Shown one piece after another: positions 7,972 through 16,521 of a stretch of DNA of 64,000 nucleotides (position 1 is the stretch's first letter; every line of letters starts with the position of its first letter). The notes beneath the pieces were generated by a model that was not told the DNA's origin, did not search any database, and worked only from the letters and a program-made list of their open reading frames with translations. This DNA is from Myxococcales bacterium. Lineage in GTDB: Bacteria; Myxococcota_A; Polyangia; Polyangiales; GCA-016699535. Location: positions 1,992,001-2,056,000 of the forward strand of contig CP064980.1 of NCBI GenBank assembly GCA_016699535.1, in the 5' to 3' direction. The translations under genes and the position numbers were made by a program.

Positions 7972-9063
7972 CTAGTCTTGGCTTACATTTACCGTACTAA
8001 TTAAGGCATGCGCTTGCTTGCAGTGCAATTGACCGTTTCCGCTAAAAACAGCTGGAATTGCGGCGCTCTCGCCTTTTTTTACAGTGACCGAGTCGCGCTC
8101 AGCCTCGATGGTAATCTCGCCAGCGACAACGGTAAGCCCCATGAGATAACCGCTATCTGGAATCCGAAGGCTGCCGTTGCCCTGGATGCGGCTGACGTTT
8201 AGAAAATCAGAAGGCAGAGCTTTTGATCCTTTCCCGCAGAGTGCATCCAATTGAACGCTGCCGGTGGTGTTGGCTCTGCCGCTGCGCCGAAAGACGCGTG
8301 TAAGCCAAGCGTCATTTTCAGCAAGATCCCAGTTGGTGACTGCGAGTGCGTGATCGAGATGCAGCTCGCGCGGGCTACCTTGAGGATCCGCCGAGCCATC
8401 TTTGGCATAGCGGCGATTCCAATCCCAGTAACGATAAGTCACCCCTCGCTTACCGGGCAGGACATGTTGTGGCTCGATCAGGGTGACCCCCGCGCCGACT
8501 GCGTGAGGCATGCCGGCTTCAATCACCAAAAAATCACCTGGCTCGAGTGCCACGAAGTGAAGAAACTCAGAAAAGTCCCCTCGCTCCTGAAGACATTGGC
8601 GCATGGCCTCTTTGCTAGCGCCTTTTTTAAGGCCGACATAAACGCCGCTATTTGGCGAGGCTGCGAGCACATACCAACTCTCGGGTTTGCCGGCTTCCTC
8701 GGGTTTTAGTCCTTGGTAGTTATCGCTGGGATGAATTTGCACGGACAGGGCTTCTCCGGCATCAAGCAGCTTGACTAGCAATGCCGTTGAGTTGCGTCCG
8801 GCCTGATATTCCTTGCCCAGATAAGCCTCGGGCTCCGAAGCCAAAATCTCTGCCAGGCTTTGATTGCTTTGCATGGCGTAGGACGGAAAGTCCGGCTCGA
8901 CCGATAGCTCCCAACTTTCACCTATCTGAGCGCTCGAAAAGTCGAGACCAAGTTCGTTTTTGAATTGCTTTGCAATTCGAGTGCCCGCCCATGGTGTGCG
9001 CTTTAAGGGTGTAAAATTGTTGGCTTTTAGGAGAATAGTTTTCACGGTAGAACTGTTTTGCAT
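7972..9063 (-). CDS. manA: Mannose-6-phosphate isomerase, class I
   Basis: A 363-residue enzyme interconverting mannose-6-phosphate and fructose-6-phosphate, the entry to GDP-mannose sugars. Class I zinc ligands are visible in VQIHPSD, in KPESWYVL and in the IEAGMPHAVGAGVTLIEPQ segment, where the usual PAGxxHA reads EAGMPHA. The start is placed at ATG 9063; a GTG 17 bases downstream giving MKTILLKANNF is an alternative, and neither has a clear ribosome binding site. The gene heads the polysaccharide operon and is divergent from the small gene at 9124, with 60 bases between the starts. Confidence 0.9.
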   Translation of the reverse strand: MQNSSTVKTILLKANNFTPLKRTPWAGTRIAKQFKNELGLDFSSAQIGESWELSVEPDFPSYAMQSNQSLAEILASEPEAYLGKEYQAGRNSTALLVKLLDAGEALSVQIHPSDNYQGLKPEEAGKPESWYVLAASPNSGVYVGLKKGASKEAMRQCLQERGDFSEFLHFVALEPGDFLVIEAGMPHAVGAGVTLIEPQHVLPGKRGVTYRYWDWNRRYAKDGSADPQGSPRELHLDHALAVTNWDLAENDAWLTRVFRRSGRANTTGSVQLDALCGKGSKALPSDFLNVSRIQGNGSLRIPDSGYLMGLTVVAGEITIEAERDSVTVKKGESAAIPAVFSGNGQLHCKQAHALISTVNVSQD

Positions 9064-9123
9064 TTGAAAAAAAAAGTGTTGAAAGTTGACAGAAGCGCTT
9101 CGATACAGCAAATCTACACAGCA

Positions 9124-9441
9124 ATGCCAATGTACCATGAAAGCGATCGTCGCGTGCATCGAGTTTACGTGACACGAAACACCGAGTATCACATCCGTCG
9201 TGACACTTGCGTTGGGGTTCGCGATATTAGCACCGGTCGCTGGCTTGGGGCGCATATGGCGCTTAACCGTAAGCTGTGCGGCGGATTGCGTTTTGGAGAA
9301 AAAGGCGTCGAGCCGAACTCGGGGGAACCGGATGTGGGTGAGTCTCTGTACTTTCAAAGCTCTGGACAGGATCTGGTCACGAGCATCGTGACGGAAGTGC
9401 AGCGTCCCCCCAAAGAGGTCGTGGCTACCTATACTTTGTGA
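9124..9441 (+). CDS. Small conserved-looking protein of unknown function
   Basis: A 105-residue protein whose sequence looks selected rather than random: RVYVTRNTEYHIRRDTCVGV, HMALNRKLCGGL, a GEPDVGESLYF stretch and a C-terminal VTEVQRPPKEVVATY. I have the impression of similar short proteins in other Myxococcota but cannot search, and I assign no function. The start is ATG 9124 or ATG 9130; longer in-frame TTG starts overlap manA's start and are less likely. No signal peptide, membrane segment or known catalytic motif is seen. Confidence 0.55.
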   Translation: MPMYHESDRRVHRVYVTRNTEYHIRRDTCVGVRDISTGRWLGAHMALNRKLCGGLRFGEKGVEPNSGEPDVGESLYFQSSGQDLVTSIVTEVQRPPKEVVATYTL

Positions 9442-9693
9442 AGGTTTGCTGTAATTTTTCCTTTTACTAGAGCGTGTCCCGAACGTCCGGACCGAGGGAA
9501 AAATCCCAAACTTCGAGCAGCTCGGAGAAGTGTGGGCGAGGCATATTGAACGCCATGGTGAGGAGCGATGGCATAAAAATGCGATGAATCGTAGCATTTT
9601 TCCCTGCGGGAGCGACGATCCGGACACGGTCTTGTGCCGTATTGCAGTTCTCGGGGATTTTAGCGGTCAGGTAACTTACTTGCGAGGCGAGTG

Positions 9694-9702
9694 TGGTATA
9701 AT
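9694..9702 (+). promoter_or_regulatory. Extended -10 promoter for the Nudix/YbjQ operon
   Basis: TGGTATAAT is a perfect extended -10 element (TGnTATAAT) ending eight bases before the GTG start of the Nudix gene (9711). Transcription should begin at about 9709-9711, giving a leaderless or nearly leaderless mRNA. No good -35 is present at 17 bases, as usual for extended -10 promoters. Confidence 0.55.
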
Positions 9703-9710
9703 ATCTGCTG

Positions 9711-10118
9711 GTGCCGGAAAGCGAAAACAAAGTCATTCGGGTAGTAGCAGCAGTGATCGAACGAGAGGGTCGATACCTCATCACCCAACGCAGAGCGACT
9801 GCTGTCCTTCCTCTGCTATGGGAATTTCCAGGGGGACGACGCGAAGAAGGTGAAAACGACACCGAAGCGCTTCAGCGTGAGATTGCTGAACGTCTTGATG
9901 CAAAGGTAGAAGTGGGACAACTCATCTCTTATGTGAGCCATCCTTATGCCCACTACACCGTCGATCTTTTTTTGTACGAGTGTCGCTTGTTGAGCGAAGC
10001 TCTTACGCCCAAAGCTGTGCTGAGCTACCGGTGGGTGCATTCCAAAGAGTTTGATGACTACGAGTTTACCCCAGCGGATGAAGCCTCGATGAACAAGCTT
10101 CTTGGGGTCGGTGGGTGA
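9711..10118 (+). CDS. Nudix hydrolase (MutT-like) with a degenerate Nudix box
   Basis: A 135-residue Nudix-fold protein, similar in length to MutT (8-oxo-dGTP diphosphatase). N-terminal VIRVVAAVIEREGRYLITQRR and EFPGGRREEGE match MutT-type enzymes. The Nudix box, normally GX5EX7REUXEEXGU, reads G-x5-E-x7-REIAERLDA: the second Glu of the EE pair is Arg and the final Gly is Asp. Metal binding may be altered. The start is GTG and appears to lie at or next to the transcription start. It overlaps the next gene by GTGA. Confidence 0.85.
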   Translation: MPESENKVIRVVAAVIEREGRYLITQRRATAVLPLLWEFPGGRREEGENDTEALQREIAERLDAKVEVGQLISYVSHPYAHYTVDLFLYECRLLSEALTPKAVLSYRWVHSKEFDDYEFTPADEASMNKLLGVGG

Positions 10119-10474
10119 GTGTCGAGCGCGCGCCGGCGCGACACGAGCACTCCATTGTGTTGCTCAGCAATATGGAAAGCATTCCCGGCAAAGAGATTCT
10201 AGAATGCCTTGGCTTGGTGTCTGGCAGTACGGTTCGAGCCAAGCACCTTGGTCGAGATATGGTAGCAAGTTTAAAAAACATGGTCGGTGGTGAGCTCAAA
10301 GGTTATACCGAACTTTTGCAAGAAGCTCGTGAGGAAGCACTTCGACGTATGCAGAAAGAGGCTGAGCTGCGCGGGGCGAACGCTGTGCTCAATGTGCGAT
10401 TCTCAACGAGTAGTGTAGCCCAGGGCGCCGCTGAGCTTTTTGCGTACGGCACTGCCGTGCGAGTCTCAGCGTGA
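10115..10474 (+). CDS. YbjQ/UPF0145 family protein
   Basis: A 119-residue member of the YbjQ family (sometimes called putative heavy-metal-binding domain). Hallmarks are a strand with SIPGKEI followed by GLVSGSTVRAKHLGRD, a long helix with ELLQEAREEALRRMQKEA, and AELRGANAVLNVRF followed by AYGTAV. Family members form pentameric rings; the function is unsettled. The GTG start overlaps the Nudix stop. It is followed by a divergent paralogue, also by GTGA overlap. Confidence 0.85.
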   Translation: MSVERAPARHEHSIVLLSNMESIPGKEILECLGLVSGSTVRAKHLGRDMVASLKNMVGGELKGYTELLQEAREEALRRMQKEAELRGANAVLNVRFSTSSVAQGAAELFAYGTAVRVSA

Positions 10475-10926
10475 TTCAAGCAGCTTTTGTCCTCGCCATT
10501 GTAGCAACCATTATGGTGAGCTCTCGATTGCTGGAGCGCTATCATTTTAGACAGATCCGGTTGAGGGAAGAAACGTTTAGCCACATTCCGATTTCAACTA
10601 ACTGCCCCTCCGGTCATGAAGTGGATGATTCGGAAGTTGCTTTGGTTACGGGGAGTATAGTGATCGCAGCCGATCGAGTTTCTCAGTTTCAGTTTTTATT
10701 ACGTGCTTTGTTCGGTGGGCACATTACGCGCTACGATGCTCTTTTTGAACGTGCTCGCCGTGAAGCGTTGCTGAGACTCAAAGAGCAAGCGCTAGAGCTT
10801 AACTTCGAGCGAATCGTAAACGTGCGTCTGCAAACTGCGTTGCTAGGAGATAGCCATCGTTCCGAACAACGAAAAGTGAGAGTGGAAGTCTTGGCCTACG
10901 GTACGGCTACTCGTCGTAAAAAATAG
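10471..10926 (+). CDS. Membrane-anchored YbjQ-like paralogue
   Basis: A 151-residue protein with an N-terminal hydrophobic segment (about residues 2-18) followed by a divergent YbjQ domain. The helix RARREALLRLKEQALELNFERIVNVRLQ and the VEVLAYGTATR C terminus align with the preceding gene. The SIPGKEI element is replaced by a segment containing ISTNCPSGHEV, so it may form mixed assemblies with the upstream protein at the membrane. The GTG start overlaps the previous stop (GTGA). Its last 20 bases overlap the convergent PilZ gene. Confidence 0.75.
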   Translation: MIQAAFVLAIVATIMVSSRLLERYHFRQIRLREETFSHIPISTNCPSGHEVDDSEVALVTGSIVIAADRVSQFQFLLRALFGGHITRYDALFERARREALLRLKEQALELNFERIVNVRLQTALLGDSHRSEQRKVRVEVLAYGTATRRKK

Positions 10927-11830
10927 GCGGACGCTTCTGGATGAAGCGTAAAAGCAACTGACGGTGCTCTTGGCTCAGCGATTCAAAGGCACCACCAATG
11001 CCGGGCTCGGAGTCCGAGGAAAAATCCATTGGGTCACGTACAAAACGTACTACTCCAAAAAGATTCATCTCGAAGCCACCAGGCAAAGTAAGGAGCAGGT
11101 GCACTGGGGTGCCTTTCGCCAAAACATTGTAGGTAGCTACGAATACGCCGCCTTCCGAGATTTCGCCGCTAAAGCCGACGAAAAGGTTGGTTTCAGTGTT
11201 TGCGCCAATATTGGCTTCGAGTTCCTGGCGCTCTGCGCTGATTGGTACAGAGACTGCTCTGTTTTCAGTGGCAGGGGCCCCGGATACTGCGGGCTGTGCT
11301 GAAGGCGAAGCCGATGCTGGATGCGGGGTGTGCGATGGGCTTTGCGGTGCGTGTGAAACTGGCGGAACCGAAGCTGCTTTGTCGGGTTGGATAGAGGGAG
11401 TATTCGCTACTGGTTTTGGCATTTGTGATGCCGTTTGGAATTGCGTTTTTGCGTAAGCAAATTTTTCCGCATCCGGCTGAGCATCGTGTGCCGGTGGGAA
11501 GCGCGTTTGCGCTGTGGAAAGAGGATAGAGGGTGGACATCGCTTCGGCGATTGTTTTTGTCGCAAGCTCGATGCCTTGGTTTTCAGCGCGAACATCTTGC
11601 AGTAGGGCGAGTGTTTGACTCAAGATGGCAATAGCCCTTTTAACGCAGCTTTTACCATCGACTTCCGAACTTGCATGTTCGGCTTCAAACAAAGCGCCTA
11701 CTGCCCCAGCGATATTGGACGCTACTTCCATAACATCGCCGGGTATGTTTGTGTCTGCTTGCAAAGCTTCAAGAGCGGCACCGAGAGACGTTCGGGCAGT
11801 ACTTGATTTTTCGACTCCAGAATAACTCAT
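10907..11830 (-). CDS. PilZ-domain protein with N-terminal helical region and Pro-rich linker
   Basis: A 307-residue protein. Residues 1-110 look helical and Ala-rich; 120-190 form a Pro/Ser/Ala-rich linker; and the C-terminal third is a PilZ-type beta barrel with GEISEGGVFVAT, LLLTLPGG, GVVRFVRDP and PGIGGAFESL. This matches the PilZ variant common in myxobacteria. The first c-di-GMP motif (RxxxR) is not intact (RQELE), and the second reads EISEGG instead of DxSxxG, so nucleotide binding is doubtful. It may instead be a protein-protein module. Confidence 0.8.
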   Translation of the reverse strand: MSYSGVEKSSTARTSLGAALEALQADTNIPGDVMEVASNIAGAVGALFEAEHASSEVDGKSCVKRAIAILSQTLALLQDVRAENQGIELATKTIAEAMSTLYPLSTAQTRFPPAHDAQPDAEKFAYAKTQFQTASQMPKPVANTPSIQPDKAASVPPVSHAPQSPSHTPHPASASPSAQPAVSGAPATENRAVSVPISAERQELEANIGANTETNLFVGFSGEISEGGVFVATYNVLAKGTPVHLLLTLPGGFEMNLFGVVRFVRDPMDFSSDSEPGIGGAFESLSQEHRQLLLRFIQKRPPIFYDE

Positions 11831-11924
11831 AGTGTTTGTCGGCCTCCGGGCACTGTTTTCAATAGTAACGTGAGTTGCACTGCTTTTTCAACAGATCGGC
11901 TAGCGTTTTATGAGTCAGCCATCC

Positions 11925-12361
11925 TTAAAGTTCCTTGGTAAATATCTGCCTGCCACGGTTTGGTCCGGCGTAGTGCCGGTCTTCATGAACCTGGAAACCA
12001 AGTGCGGTGTGAAAGCGCGCAGAGTCGCCATTTCCAAGAGGCGCGATAGCCTTCACTCCTTTTGCTCCCGCTTTAACGCAGCCTTTGATGAAGGTGTCGT
12101 ACAGAGATCGTCCTACACCTTTGAGACGGTATTCTGGTTTGATGCCAACAAAATGAACGTATGCGATTGGAGGATCAGCGGGCGCCAGAAAGCCAAGCAG
12201 AAAGCCAACGACCTCCCCGTTGTTTTCTGCGACAATCGCGTGCTTCCCGAGCTCGTAGAAAAAACTGGATGCGCACGGTCGCGTGACAGTCCGCCGAACC
12301 AACTGTCGAGAACAGAAACAATATAGTCGAAATCTTTCTTTTTAATGCTTCGCGTGATCAT
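11925..12361 (-). CDS. GNAT family N-acetyltransferase, broken frame
   Basis: About 145 residues when repaired. The N terminus (MITRSIKKKDFDYIVSVLD, then SWFGGL) and the main body (HAIVAENNGEVVGFLLGFLAP, VGIKPEYRLKGVGRSLYD, FHTALGF) are in different frames. Adding one base to the six-A run at 12259-12264 makes a continuous HPVFFYELGKHA junction. The acetyl-CoA loop (R-L-K-G-V-G-R) is intact, so the enzyme is probably functional in the organism and transfers acetyl groups to an amine I cannot identify. It starts two bases after the DUF3467 stop, so the two form an operon. Confidence 0.8.
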
Positions 12362-12363
12362 GG

Positions 12364-12627
12364 CTATTGCAAGTTCGGGGCTGGTTCGATTGCTCCGAAG
12401 CGCTCTTCGTGTCGTGCGAGAGTCTCGCCCAGAGCAGAGTGAAAACGTTTGGCATGCGAAGGTGACATAAGCAGTCTAGACAGTAACCATCCTGCGCCAC
12501 CTTGTACAAATGCAAAGTCCAATACGAAGGAATCGTGAGCGCTGCCGACTTGAGCCAAGTTGGCAAAGCGGCCCTTGGCAACCTCATCATCGGCTTTGAT
12601 TTGAATTCCAACTGTACTTTGGTTCAT
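12364..12627 (-). CDS. DUF3467 family protein
   Basis: An 87-residue protein matching DUF3467: IQIKADDEVAKGRFANLAQV, then FVLDFAFVQG, LLSRLLMSPSHAKRFHSAL and the C-terminal RHEERFGAI. The family is widespread in bacteria and has no known function. The start ATG has a strong ribosome binding site (AGGAG, five to six bases upstream). It precedes the acetyltransferase with a two-base gap. Confidence 0.85.
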   Translation of the reverse strand: MNQSTVGIQIKADDEVAKGRFANLAQVGSAHDSFVLDFAFVQGGAGWLLSRLLMSPSHAKRFHSALGETLARHEERFGAIEPAPNLQ

Positions 12628-12674
12628 GACTCCTCCTTAGTCCGGTGGTATAGCAGTCAATAGAGATCAGGTCG

Positions 12675-13283
12675 ATGCATCAGCCTTCAAACAACGTTAT
12701 CGCTATTGGTTTTTGTCCATTTTGCAGGGAAAGTTTTGAGAATTTAGCACTTTGTCCCGAGCATGAATTGCCGCTGGTCGAATGGCATGAATTGCCGCCC
12801 GATCCTTTTTCACAGAACATTCTCGAGAGCGAGACTGAAGTTCTTTCCTTTGGGTTTTCCTATGGACGGGCTTGGCTTTGCGCTGGGGCTTTGTGCTTGT
12901 TAGTGGGTTTTTTCTTGGATGCTTTTTCTGTAACGCTCAGCCGTGTGGCGTCGCCTTCTGCTTTTGAACTGGCGAATACAAAAGCGTTTAATCTTTGGAC
13001 TATTCCGCTTTGCTCTTTTGTTGTCTTTGCGATCTGTTACCGCCGCCGAACACTCGTACGAATGCAATCGGCGCGAGCCGCTTTGCTGTTGGTGGCGTTG
13101 ATGCCAATGGTCTCGCTCATTTTTACTTTTCTTGGCGTGCGCCGTTGGTTAGGCTCGCAACGAGACTTCTCGTTGCTTGAACCGCGCGGTGGTCTGTTTC
13201 TTTTGGGTTTAGGAATTATTTCGATGGTGGTTGGCGCACTACGTTTCGGGGTTCCTAGGCGCTCCAGACACATTCATGAATAA
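12675..13283 (+). CDS. Predicted four-helix membrane protein with N-terminal Cys motif
   Basis: A 202-residue protein with no recognised family. Near the N terminus FCPFCRESFENLALCPEHELPL has a CxxC plus a C-x-x-H and looks like a small zinc-ribbon-like knuckle. It is followed by about four hydrophobic segments (roughly residues 65-90, 105-125, 137-157 and 172-192) separated by Arg-rich turns. It is divergent from the DUF3467 operon. No function can be given. Confidence 0.6.
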   Translation: MHQPSNNVIAIGFCPFCRESFENLALCPEHELPLVEWHELPPDPFSQNILESETEVLSFGFSYGRAWLCAGALCLLVGFFLDAFSVTLSRVASPSAFELANTKAFNLWTIPLCSFVVFAICYRRRTLVRMQSARAALLLVALMPMVSLIFTFLGVRRWLGSQRDFSLLEPRGGLFLLGLGIISMVVGALRFGVPRRSRHIHE

Positions 13284-13417
13284 AGTATGTGTGATGCTGT
13301 GTGTGGGAATGCCCCTTTGTTTTTATTTCACTGCGACGCGCCGCAAATTATGCGGTAAGGCGCAGCTAATGTTCCAGCCCTGTCAGGTAAAGATGAACTA
13401 TTTCAATAGATTCCCGT

Positions 13418-13433
13418 TGGTATAGTTGTTGCT
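13418..13433 (+). promoter_or_regulatory. Candidate sigma-54 (-24/-12) promoter of the lipoprotein/peroxidase operon
   Basis: TGGTATAGTTGTTGCT matches the RpoN consensus (TGGCAC-N5-TTGCW) with TGG and TTGCT intact and exactly ten bases between GG and GC. Predicted transcription start near 13445, about 40 bases before the ATG at 13487. Confidence 0.45.
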
Positions 13434-13486
13434 TCAATTAGACCTTGGTTCTCAACAGTGGTGTTGGGACCAATCGTGGGGGTTGG

Positions 13487-14938
13487 ATGAAATCGTTTTG
13501 CGTCGTCGTGTACGCGTTTGCGTCTTGTGTTTTACTCGCTTGTACAGGAACCGTTGACGGTGTCGGAGCCGGGAGTAGTTCTGGCGCCGGAAACAACATA
13601 ACCAGCAATGGCAATGGAAGCGGAACCAGTAGTCAACCAAGTCCTGACTCTTATCGTCCTGATCAATTGCCGCCACGTCCGGAGCCCGGTTCTTGCGCGA
13701 TTGCGGATGGTGCATTTTGTGAGACTTTCGAGAACCCACAGGCTGGAGGCCGCGGCGGGGATATGAATGAGCAGCTATGGGCTGTATCACGTTGGGGGCA
13801 TGATGTTGGTTCGTGGTTTACCCGTAGACTTGCAAGTACCGAAGGCGGTTATGATTTTCCGGCCACCTTTTGCGGACAGAGTTTTTCGGACGTCGCGGTC
13901 GGAGAGGACTTTGGCATATGTGATGGCGAAGACAGCGCCGGTGTTTTGTCACAGCAACTGAACGAAGTCCTTCACGATACCGGCGACTTTGGTATCAACT
14001 CGATGATGATTCGGCAGCCCTTTGATTTTGCGGACCGGACAGGTGTTATTTCGTTTGATGTGGATGCAAAGTTGAATCCTAACAACGATGGTCACGGTTG
14101 GTGGGTAGAAATGTGGATTACTGAAGATCCCGAACCTGTCCCGTACCATGGTGCGCCTTCTGTCTATTCCTTTCCCCGAAATGGCGTCGGTTTTGCTTTT
14201 GAGGGGACGAACTGCAACAAAAGCAACTGGGAAAACAGCCTGACGCGTGTCTTTGTCTCACGTGACGGTGATATCCTGCACGAATACGGTCAATACGACT
14301 TTGATTCGACCGAGTGCTTTCTAACGCACGATAGTGTGCTCAATCATATGGAGGTCCATATTAATCAAGACAGTGCAGAGGTGTGGGCTTCGGACTACGA
14401 TGATCCTTCAAGCTTTAGGCGTATTGCTGTGGTGAACAACCTTGACTTGAATTTCACTCGAGGTTTTGTGGCTTTTCAACACAGTCACTATAACGCGGCA
14501 AAAGCACAAGGTACGCCAAGCCAAGTTTTCCGTTGGGACAATATTGGTTTCGACGGACCTTCACTGCCATTGGTGCGTGCGTATGATGTTGCAGATAACA
14601 TCCAAGCCAGCGGAAACACCGTGAAATGGGGGCGTAGCCTGAGTTCAAGCCAAGCCGTCTCGGTGAGTCTGCAAAATGTAGATCTTGATTCTGTCACATC
14701 GGCACTCTTTGATTTTACTTGGATGAATCCGTCCACGGGCATGGACTATCGAATCAACGGGGGGAGTTGGCACCGCTATGATGACAGCAATCCATCGGGC
14801 GGCTATGAAATCCGTGCCTTTTCTGTACCCTTGGACCTGGCGGAGTTACAATCGGGGAGCAATACGATTGAAATTAAGTCGCTTAATGAAAACGGGGGAC
14901 CGCAGATTGCCAACATGGATCTTACGCTGCGTTATTGA
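13487..14938 (+). CDS. Secreted lipoprotein of unknown function (lectin/LamG-like fold suspected)
   Basis: A 483-residue protein. The start ATG gives a signal peptide ending in a lipobox (VLLACTG), followed by a Gly/Ser/Asn-rich linker and a large globular part. Segments such as FCETFENP, VISFDVDAKL, WWVEMWITEDP, and VFRWDNIGFDGP are reminiscent of concanavalin-like beta-sandwich proteins that bind or cut carbohydrates, but no catalytic motif is recognised. The C-terminal ~110 residues form a second beta-rich domain. It starts an operon with the di-haem peroxidase 3 bases downstream, under a candidate sigma-54 promoter. Confidence 0.7.
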   Translation: MKSFCVVVYAFASCVLLACTGTVDGVGAGSSSGAGNNITSNGNGSGTSSQPSPDSYRPDQLPPRPEPGSCAIADGAFCETFENPQAGGRGGDMNEQLWAVSRWGHDVGSWFTRRLASTEGGYDFPATFCGQSFSDVAVGEDFGICDGEDSAGVLSQQLNEVLHDTGDFGINSMMIRQPFDFADRTGVISFDVDAKLNPNNDGHGWWVEMWITEDPEPVPYHGAPSVYSFPRNGVGFAFEGTNCNKSNWENSLTRVFVSRDGDILHEYGQYDFDSTECFLTHDSVLNHMEVHINQDSAEVWASDYDDPSSFRRIAVVNNLDLNFTRGFVAFQHSHYNAAKAQGTPSQVFRWDNIGFDGPSLPLVRAYDVADNIQASGNTVKWGRSLSSSQAVSVSLQNVDLDSVTSALFDFTWMNPSTGMDYRINGGSWHRYDDSNPSGGYEIRAFSVPLDLAELQSGSNTIEIKSLNENGGPQIANMDLTLRY

Positions 14939-14941
14939 GTT

Positions 14942-16261
14942 ATGAAACTTCGATATTATCTATCGTGTAGTTTGCTTCTAAGTGCTTGCACGCAAGCGGA
15001 TGGTGGAAACGAGTTTGGGGAGTACGAAGCTGTTTTCCAATCGCTTAGCCCAGAGGAGCTTCCCGCGGCACCTGAAGATATCAGCAATGCGTATGCGGAT
15101 GATTCTGCTGCTGCGGCACTTGGGCAAAAATTTTTTGATACACGGTTTTCTGGGCCTTTGTTGGAAAGCGACAACAATGGTCTATCCGGTACAGTCGGCA
15201 ATGCAGGCGAAACTGGAAAACTTGCTTGCGCGAGTTGCCACGTTCCTGAGGATAGTTTTGTCGATACTCGAAGTACCCGATATCAAGTATCGCTCGGTGC
15301 CGGATGGACAACCCGCCGTGCTCCTTCTTTGCTTGATGTTGGACAGGCCAAGTTGCTCATGTGGGATGGGCGCCACGATGCGGCTTACAACCAGGTCTTT
15401 GCTCCGATAGAAAAAGCCATGGAGCTTAACAGTTCGCGTCTGTTTGTGGCTCAGCAGATCCAGCGTTATTATCTGGGCGAATATGAAAGCGTTTTTGGGC
15501 CTTTTCCAGACATCAGCGCTTTTGCGGCATTGGATGCAAGCGAAGCAGGCTGCACCGAGATGCCACATCAGACGGATAGCCCCGAGCTCGTTGACCGCAA
15601 TGCAAGCTGCGAGAAGCCCTACGACGACAACGTGACCCGGGTGGCCGTCAATTTCGGTAAAGCGCTCAGCGCTTACCTGCGGCAGCTTAGCTGTGGTCAG
15701 AGCCGGTTTGATAACTGGGTGCATGGCGATAGCAGCGCACTGAATGATGGAGAAAAGCGGGGGGCGCTGCTTTTTGTTGGCAAAGCTGGTTGCGTTTCTT
15801 GCCATTCTGGTCCGTTTTTCAGCGATCAACGGTTTTACAATGTTGGTTTACCGAGCGCGACTGTGGCGAACTTTATGCAGGTGGGTAACGATCCTGGAGC
15901 GAGTGAAGGTCTCGCTGCGATGTTGGAGGATCCCCTAAACGTACGCGGCATTTTTAGCGATGGCGATGATGGCCGACTCGATGCTTACGAAAGCATCGAC
16001 TTCGAGTCTCTGCTAGGGGCCTTCCGTACCCCGGGTCTGCGCTGCGTGGCTCAGCGTCCGACCTACAGCCATACGGGTCAGTTAAGAAGCCTGGAAGACG
16101 TTGTGGCCTTCTTTAGTAAGGGGGGTGCCAGTGGTGGGTTTTTGGGTACCGACGTTCTAAGTCCACTTGATTTGACAGATGCCGAAGAAACTGACCTTGT
16201 CGCCTTCTTAAAAACACTGGATGGACCCGGACCCGATCCAGCATTGCTCACCGCGCCATAG
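14942..16261 (+). CDS. Di-haem cytochrome c peroxidase family lipoprotein (CcpA/MauG-like)
   Basis: A 439-residue protein with a lipobox signal (LLLSACT) and two haem c motifs, CASCH (near residue 97) and CVSCH (near 282). Typical family landmarks are LGQKFFDTRFSG, the RRAPSLLDVG segment, GKAGCVSCHSGPFFSD, FRTPGLRCVAQRPTYSHTGQ and DLVAFLKTLDGP. These periplasmic enzymes reduce peroxide or, in MauG-like members, oxidise protein partners. An insertion with two extra Cys (near residues 200-220) is unusual. It is co-transcribed with the preceding lipoprotein gene. Confidence 0.88.
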   Translation: MKLRYYLSCSLLLSACTQADGGNEFGEYEAVFQSLSPEELPAAPEDISNAYADDSAAAALGQKFFDTRFSGPLLESDNNGLSGTVGNAGETGKLACASCHVPEDSFVDTRSTRYQVSLGAGWTTRRAPSLLDVGQAKLLMWDGRHDAAYNQVFAPIEKAMELNSSRLFVAQQIQRYYLGEYESVFGPFPDISAFAALDASEAGCTEMPHQTDSPELVDRNASCEKPYDDNVTRVAVNFGKALSAYLRQLSCGQSRFDNWVHGDSSALNDGEKRGALLFVGKAGCVSCHSGPFFSDQRFYNVGLPSATVANFMQVGNDPGASEGLAAMLEDPLNVRGIFSDGDDGRLDAYESIDFESLLGAFRTPGLRCVAQRPTYSHTGQLRSLEDVVAFFSKGGASGGFLGTDVLSPLDLTDAEETDLVAFLKTLDGPGPDPALLTAP

Positions 16262-16381
16262 AGGTGGGCCTGTCCCGGAACGGCGAGGAAAGTGGCTCAG
16301 CGTTCAATGATCAGGGCTGACCGAGAGCGAGTTGGCTGGTAGAGCCAGCGTAGTTGTGTGGCCATCAATCCTTTGGAGGTT

Positions 16382-16397
16382 TGGCTGGCTCCTTGCC
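16382..16397 (+). promoter_or_regulatory. Weak sigma-54-like site upstream of the SET-domain gene
   Basis: TGGCTGGCTCCTTGCC keeps GG and GC at the correct ten-base spacing, but the -24 half is TGGCTG rather than TGGCAC and the -12 half ends in C. It is 125 bases before the start codon. The surrounding 260-base gap holds nothing else recognisable. Confidence 0.25.
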
Positions 16398-16521
16398 AAG
16401 TCGTCCTGACTCAAAAAAGCTGTTGCCGCTTCATTCTGTCACTTTTCCTCTGGGAGAGGTCGTCGGCTCATGGTAAGTCAGTACGATTGAACGCCCTAAG
16501 GGGCGTAGAAGGAGTACGTAG

